Shown here: positions 60,072-64,000 of the stretch, piece after piece
How positions within the stretch are numbered: position 1 is the stretch's first letter
How the letters are laid out: the number at the start of each line of letters is the position of its first letter
Source: JBPYFK01 sp051984675
Lineage (GTDB): Bacteria > Actinomycetota > Actinomycetes > Mycobacteriales > Pseudonocardiaceae
NCBI GenBank assembly: GCA_051984675.1
Contig: JBPYFK010000111.1
Coordinates: 1-64,000, forward strand
Length of the DNA stretch: 64,000 nucleotides
Direction of reading: 5' to 3'
The notes under the pieces: generated by a model
What the model was told of the DNA's origin: nothing
The model's input: the letters and a program-made list of their open reading frames with translations, nothing else
The model's database searches: none
Position numbers and translations under genes: made by a program

Positions 60072-60725
60072 TTGGAGTGTGAACGCCCAGGTCGCGAACC
60101 CGACAACGCCGGACCGGTCGTTGGATTCGACCTCGACATGACGTTGATCGATACCCGGCGTGGCATCCTCCAGGCCCTGAACGCGCTCAACGCGGAGTTC
60201 GATGTCCGCCTCGACGGTGAGCACTTCGTCGCCAACCTGGGGCCTCCGCTGCATGACGCGTTGCGCGGTTACGGCATTGAGTCACCGCTGCTCGACGCCC
60301 TGGTCACACGCTTTCGGGCGCTGTACCCGGACGTCGTGATCGACCTGGCCGAACTGATGCCGGGTGCGGCGGACGCGCTGGCCGCCGTCCGGGCGGCCGG
60401 CGGTCGCACGCTCGTTGTCACGGGAAAGCACGAGCCGGCCGCCGCGCTGCACCTCAAGGCGCTCGGATGGGAGGTCGACCACCTTCGCGGCGGCGTGTTC
60501 GCCTCCCGTAAAGGCGACGTGCTGCACCAGCAGGGTGCGTCGATCTACGTCGGCGACCACTGGGCGGACGTCGTGGGCGCGAAGACCGGTGGCGCGGTCG
60601 CGGTGGGAGTGGCGACCGGGCCGTTCCGCGTCGCGGAACTCGTCGAGGCCGGGGCCGATGTCGTTCTGGCCGACCTCACCGAGTTTCGTTCCTGGTTTGA
60701 CGGATCACCCCGATCACGCCGGTGA
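60072..60725 (+). CDS. HAD-superfamily phosphatase (phosphoglycolate phosphatase-like)
   Basis: A protein of about 217 residues with the HAD motifs: VGFDLDMTLIDTRRGI (nucleophile Asp), LVVTGKHE with the Thr-Gly of motif II, and YVGDHWADVVGAKTGG (motif IV). A helical cap lies between motifs I and II. The substrate is unknown. The start is uncertain: GTG 60000 is in frame but overlaps the r2lox -10 and palindromes, so TTG 60072 is used here. The 3' end overlaps the opposite small membrane gene. Confidence 0.8.
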   Translation: MECERPGREPDNAGPVVGFDLDMTLIDTRRGILQALNALNAEFDVRLDGEHFVANLGPPLHDALRGYGIESPLLDALVTRFRALYPDVVIDLAELMPGAADALAAVRAAGGRTLVVTGKHEPAAALHLKALGWEVDHLRGGVFASRKGDVLHQQGASIYVGDHWADVVGAKTGGAVAVGVATGPFRVAELVEAGADVVLADLTEFRSWFDGSPRSRR

Positions 60726-60888
60726 TCAGTCCCAGCGGGGCGAGCATGGCGATGACGTTCAACCACACCGGAAGGTTGTGCCAGCCGATGGCGTAGAGTC
60801 CGAAAATGATCATGATAGCGAGCACGCCGACGCCGAACAGGGCCACCGAAGTCGGGAGCAGGGCGGGCGTGCGCGCGAGACGGGCCAT
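60676..60888 (-). CDS. Small membrane protein (70 residues)
   Basis: Two hydrophobic helices are visible, SVALFGVGVLAIMIIFGLYA and WLNVIAMLAPLGLITGVIGV, in a 70-residue protein with a basic tail (IRQTRNETR). ATG 60888 is the likely start. Function unknown. The 3' end overlaps the HAD gene by 50 bases. Confidence 0.75.
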   Translation of the reverse strand: MARLARTPALLPTSVALFGVGVLAIMIIFGLYAIGWHNLPVWLNVIAMLAPLGLITGVIGVIRQTRNETR

Positions 60889-61155
60889 GCCCGCAGCGTA
60901 TACGTCCACCGGCACGCTGGGAGCTGCCACCGACGGGTCGGCCGTTGCTCCAACGCGGTCAGATGGAGGTCGTTTCGCTGAGGGAGCGGGTATCCTTAGG
61001 ATGACGCGTCCCGGATGCGCCACGGATCGAAGCGTGTATCTGGGGCGCGTTCGTCGTGCCGGGCGGTGATCGAACCGCTCCGGCCGGCAGGGCATCAGAT
61101 CAGGGCACCAGACCCGCTTGGCAGGGTTGAGCAGCGACGAGGAACGGTGAGGACA

Positions 61156-61548
61156 GTGCCGACCGGCAGGGTCAAATGGTACGACGCGGACAAGGGCTTC
61201 GGCTTCGTGACCCAGGATGGTGGGCAGGACGTGTATGTTCGCGCCTCCGCGCTGCCTTCTGGAGTCGATGCCCTCAAGACCGGGCAGCGGGTGGAGTTCG
61301 GCATGGCCCAGGGGCGTCGCGGGCCGCAGGCCCTCGCGGTCAAGGTGCTCGACCCGTTGCCGTCGGTGGTGGAGGCCAAGCGGCGTCCCGCTGACGAGCT
61401 GCACGGCATGGTCGAAGACATGATCAAGCTGCTGGAGGCGAAGGTCATGCCTGACCTCCGGCGTGGTCGTTACCCCGACCGCAAGACGTCCAAGCGCATC
61501 GGCGAGGTCGTGCGCGCGGTCGCGCGGGAACTCGACCCGGGAAGCTGA
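61156..61548 (+). CDS. cspB: CspB-like cold-shock domain protein with C-terminal extension
   Basis: A 130-residue protein: a cold-shock domain at 1-66 (PTGRVKWYDADKGFGFVTQD with RNP1 KGFGFV, and VYVRASAL in place of RNP2 VFVH), followed by a helical extension (ELHGMVEDMIKLLEAKVMPD, RRGRYPDRKTSKRIGEVVRA) not found in CspA. The same form exists in M. tuberculosis (cspB, Rv0871). GTG 61156 matches the family start MPTG; GTG 61147 is an alternative with a better ribosome binding site (GAGGAA). Confidence 0.92.
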   Translation: MPTGRVKWYDADKGFGFVTQDGGQDVYVRASALPSGVDALKTGQRVEFGMAQGRRGPQALAVKVLDPLPSVVEAKRRPADELHGMVEDMIKLLEAKVMPDLRRGRYPDRKTSKRIGEVVRAVARELDPGS

Positions 61549-61574
61549 GCACGCGATCGTCCACTGTGGACACT

Positions 61575-62081
61575 TCAGGAGTCGGCGGGAGCGTTCGGGT
61601 TGACGTTGATCACCCAGCTCCCGCGGATTCCGAAACCGAACCCACCGTTGACGTCGGGGATCAGGGCGGCGCCGTACTGCTGGATCTCGACATGTTCAAG
61701 CTGCGCACCGTCGGCGGGTAGACGCAGCGTGTAAGCGTGGTCCTTGTCCGGTAGCAGGACCGGGCTGCGGCCGTCCAGTTGCTGGCCGTTGGCCCCCCGG
61801 TAGAGGAAGCTCACCTGCCACGGCGTGCTGGCGACATCCCCTGGCACCGAGATCTGCAGGGGATCGTTCGGCGGTACCCGCAGTTCCGTCACGGCCCTCA
61901 CGTTCGGCGGGGCACACCGCTGCTCGGTCACCTCGCAGTACTGCACGGGCGAGACCTGGCGAGACGTGCCATGGGCGTACACGGTGACCTGGGGCTCACC
62001 GGGATTGGTCGAGCAGCCGGCCAACGCGACGCCGCTTGCGGCCAGCAGTCCAGCCAGCACCACAGTTAGTCCTCGGCGCAC
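61575..62081 (-). CDS. DUF2771 lipoprotein
   Basis: A 168-residue secreted lipoprotein. The signal peptide VLAGLLAASGVALAGC ends in a lipobox with Cys near 21. The mature part has the DUF2771 pattern: VTVYAHGTSRQVSPVQYCE with CEVTEQRC, LQISVPGDVASTPWQVSF, and GSWVINVNPNAP at the C-terminus. GTG 62081 overlaps the MFS gene by 16 bases, so it is coupled to it. Function unknown, and possibly an accessory of the transporter. Confidence 0.87.
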   Translation of the reverse strand: MRRGLTVVLAGLLAASGVALAGCSTNPGEPQVTVYAHGTSRQVSPVQYCEVTEQRCAPPNVRAVTELRVPPNDPLQISVPGDVASTPWQVSFLYRGANGQQLDGRSPVLLPDKDHAYTLRLPADGAQLEHVEIQQYGAALIPDVNGGFGFGIRGSWVINVNPNAPADS

Positions 62082-63451
62082 ATCCGCGAGCCTACGGCGT
62101 GGCTGTCCCGGGCCCGGCGCCTGGTGTCCAGGTCCTGCCGGCGCCCGACCACCCGGGTCCGCAGGAGGCCGAGTGCCAGCAGGACGGTGATGACGGTGAA
62201 CCCCATCCGGTAGTCGGCCGGCAACAACACGCCGAGCGCGCCGCCAAACACCCAGCTCAGCTGAAGGACGCTCTCGGAGCGGCCGAACGCCGAGGCTCGC
62301 GATGCCTCCGGCATCTCGCGCTGCACGACGGCGTCGAGACACACCTTGGCCAGCGAGCTGGCGCTCGCGGCCACTCCGGCGACCAGGGCCGCCGCCGGCG
62401 TCGCCGGCACGAGTGCGGCGAACGCCACACTCACCACCGCGCCGGACAGGCACCCGACGATCACCCGGACCGGCTGGCCGAAGCGCCTTCGCGCACCGAC
62501 CGCGTTGCCGAGGAAGCCGCCGATCCCGGCGGCGGCCCCGACCAGGCCGAGCAGCAGCAACTGCGTGACCGGCGCCTGCGGAGTCCTGTCCTTGATCACG
62601 AACGCGACGAACAGCGTGAGGAATCCGGTCAGCAGCCGCAGGCTGCAGTTACCCCACAGCGCGACCACGACCAGAGGGGCCATCGGATGCCGGGCGCCGG
62701 CCCGCGGGTGAGCGGGGGCCCGTGAGTGTTTCAGGACCAGCACCGCGCCTTCCGCGTTATCCACCCACCCCGGAATCCGCATACACAACCGCGCGCCAAT
62801 GAGGGCGAGCACGGCCATATACCAGAGCGCGCCTGGTGAGCCCAGCAGCACCACGCAGCCCGACGCCACCGCGCCGAACACGGCGCCGGCCGCGATCCCG
62901 AAGGCGGTCAGCCGCGAGTTCGCCGTGGTGAGTGTGATCTCGGTGGGCAGCACGCGGGGTGTCATGGTGGCTTTGAGCACGTCGAAGGACTTCGACAGCA
63001 CCAGGCAGCCGAGCGCGGCCGGGTAGAGCAGCCAGTTGTCGAAGTTCGACGCCATGATCATGGCGAGCAGGGTCCGAAGCAGGAACGATGCGCTGAGAGC
63101 GAGGCGTCGGCCGTGCCGTACCCGGTCGAGCACCGGTCCGACCACGGGCGCGATCACCGCGAACGGTGCCAGCGTGATCAGCAGGTACAGCCCGACCTGG
63201 TTCTTGCTCTGGCCGGTGGCCGCCGAGAAGAAGAGCGTGTTGGCCAGTGCGACCGCCATCGCGGCATCCACCGCGTAGTTCAGCATCACCGCGTAGGTGA
63301 ACCGGGCCAGCCCGGACTGGTCCGCGCCGTTGGCGTGGGCTGCCGAGAGGAACAGGTCCCTCGCACGCCGGATCAGGTCACGACCACGCCACAGCGCGAC
63401 TCGCGTAAAGGCGCTCCTCCGCGGCACAGCGCTACTTCCTGCCCACCCCAT
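62066..63451 (-). CDS. MFS-type membrane transporter
   Basis: A 461-residue integral membrane protein with about 12 helices, such as YAVMLNYAVDAAMAVALANT, LYLLITLAPFAVIAPVVGPV and LLLLGLVGAAAGIGGFLGNA. The first cytoplasmic loop has the MFS-like VLDRVRHGRRLAL. It corresponds to Rv0876c in M. tuberculosis, which also precedes the DUF2771 gene. The substrate is unknown. Confidence 0.88.
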   Translation of the reverse strand: MGWAGSSAVPRRSAFTRVALWRGRDLIRRARDLFLSAAHANGADQSGLARFTYAVMLNYAVDAAMAVALANTLFFSAATGQSKNQVGLYLLITLAPFAVIAPVVGPVLDRVRHGRRLALSASFLLRTLLAMIMASNFDNWLLYPAALGCLVLSKSFDVLKATMTPRVLPTEITLTTANSRLTAFGIAAGAVFGAVASGCVVLLGSPGALWYMAVLALIGARLCMRIPGWVDNAEGAVLVLKHSRAPAHPRAGARHPMAPLVVVALWGNCSLRLLTGFLTLFVAFVIKDRTPQAPVTQLLLLGLVGAAAGIGGFLGNAVGARRRFGQPVRVIVGCLSGAVVSVAFAALVPATPAAALVAGVAASASSLAKVCLDAVVQREMPEASRASAFGRSESVLQLSWVFGGALGVLLPADYRMGFTVITVLLALGLLRTRVVGRRQDLDTRRRARDSHAVGSRMCAED

Positions 63452-63563
63452 CAGCAGCCCACCCCCTCAGCGATATCGTGCCGGTGTGGCGGCGAATCGC
63501 ACGCTGATCACGCAGCGCGTTCACCCACACCGGCTCCAACCCGGGTGGTGGAAGCCTTCGGTG

Positions 63564-64000
63564 CTACCGCGAGGGCACGAAACGCACCTGGTACATGTGC
63601 GGCCAGTACTTTCCGGTGAGCAGGAACTCGTCCGTGCTCGACTTTTCCGGTCCCGATGTACCCGGCGCCGGAACGGCTGCGATGCCGTTGAGCACGTCGG
63701 TGCCCGACCGCTCGGCCGGCGGCAACAGCCCGGACGCGTCGACCACTGCCGTCACTCGCCCGGTCGCGGGATCAATGCGGACGATCTTCTCCAGGCCGTA
63801 CACGTTCGCCCACACCTGGCCGCCGGCGCACTCCAGCTCGTTGAGCCCGTTGACCGGCTTCCCGTCTACAGTGACCGCGACGCTGCCGGTTTCCGCGAAC
63901 GTCGTCGGATCGCGGAACGTCAGCCGCGCACTGCCGTTGCTCATGACCAGGCGTGCCCCGTCGTGGCACAGTCCCCAGCCCTCGCCGGGGTAGCTCACCC
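63564..64000 (-). CDS. Glutaminyl-peptide cyclotransferase (5' end missing)
   Basis: The C-terminal part of a bacterial/plant-type glutaminyl cyclase, a beta-propeller enzyme that forms N-terminal pyroglutamate. The 145 residues seen include GEGWGLCHDGARLVMSNGS, ARLTFRDPTTFAETGSVAV, VNGLNELECAGGQVWANVYG, and VLNGIAAVP, with the Asn-Glu-Leu-Glu active-site segment. The frame is still open at the right edge; the N-terminal part, probably with a signal peptide, lies outside the window. Confidence 0.9.
   Translation of the reverse strand, partial: VSYPGEGWGLCHDGARLVMSNGSARLTFRDPTTFAETGSVAVTVDGKPVNGLNELECAGGQVWANVYGLEKIVRIDPATGRVTAVVDASGLLPPAERSGTDVLNGIAAVPAPGTSGPEKSSTDEFLLTGKYWPHMYQVRFVPSR

Overview
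The window comes from a high-GC actinobacterium, most likely a member of the Pseudonocardiales. This rests on GC-rich third codon positions, frequent GTG starts, a groEL2-type chaperonin with a Gly-Met tail behind CIRCE operators, a conservon (cvnABCD), an Rpf gene, and gene order that largely follows two Mycobacterium tuberculosis blocks as I remember them: thiC, def, DUF3263, virR, pssA, psd, moeA, groEL2; then menC, XPB helicase, WYL protein, moaC, mog, moaE, rpf, moaD, moaA, cspB, DUF2771, MFS. The genus cannot be fixed from the sequence. I see no tRNA, rRNA, insertion sequence, prophage or CRISPR array.

Layout. 1-7440: thiC (cut by the left edge) with its TPP riboswitch, a Uma2-type nuclease gene beside a decayed copy, peptide deformylase, DUF3263 and VirR-like genes, a pirin, and a psd-pssA-GNAT phospholipid operon. 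7995-15259: a membrane protein that looks like an M48 peptidase without its zinc site, moeA, a cold-shock gene, a transmembrane Ser/Thr kinase, and groEL2. 15588-18725: a lipoprotein GH84 hexosaminidase, a PspC protein and a SUFU-domain protein. 18896-27577: a cox cluster (MoxR ATPase, VWA protein, XdhC/CoxI, CoxS, CoxL, CoxM, CoxG) for a form II CO-dehydrogenase-like molybdenum hydroxylase. 27594-36365: menC, a second SUFU gene, XPB helicase, a large LuxR regulator and an orphan solute-binding lipoprotein. 37183-42772: a conservon with an unusually long CvnC. 43016-49509: helicase-associated WYL protein, malic enzyme, moaC, a fused mog-moaE and rpf behind a c-di-AMP riboswitch. 50244-55724: moaD-moaA divergent from a regulator-modA-modB-modC-HAD operon. 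55926-64000: YccF, PhzF-like, acyl-CoA synthetase, R2lox, HAD phosphatase, CspB, DUF2771, MFS and a glutaminyl cyclase cut by the right edge.

A molybdenum theme links much of the window: molybdate uptake (modABC), its probable regulator, five pterin cofactor functions (MoaA, C, D, E and Mog/MoeA), and the CoxSLM enzyme with its XdhC-type maturation factor. The points most worth a second look are the form II cox cluster, the conservon variant, the zinc-less M48 protein, paired palindromes upstream of the mod regulator, palindromes in front of r2lox, short tandem duplications just upstream of several genes, and an over-represented palindrome TCCAC[A/T]GTGGA.
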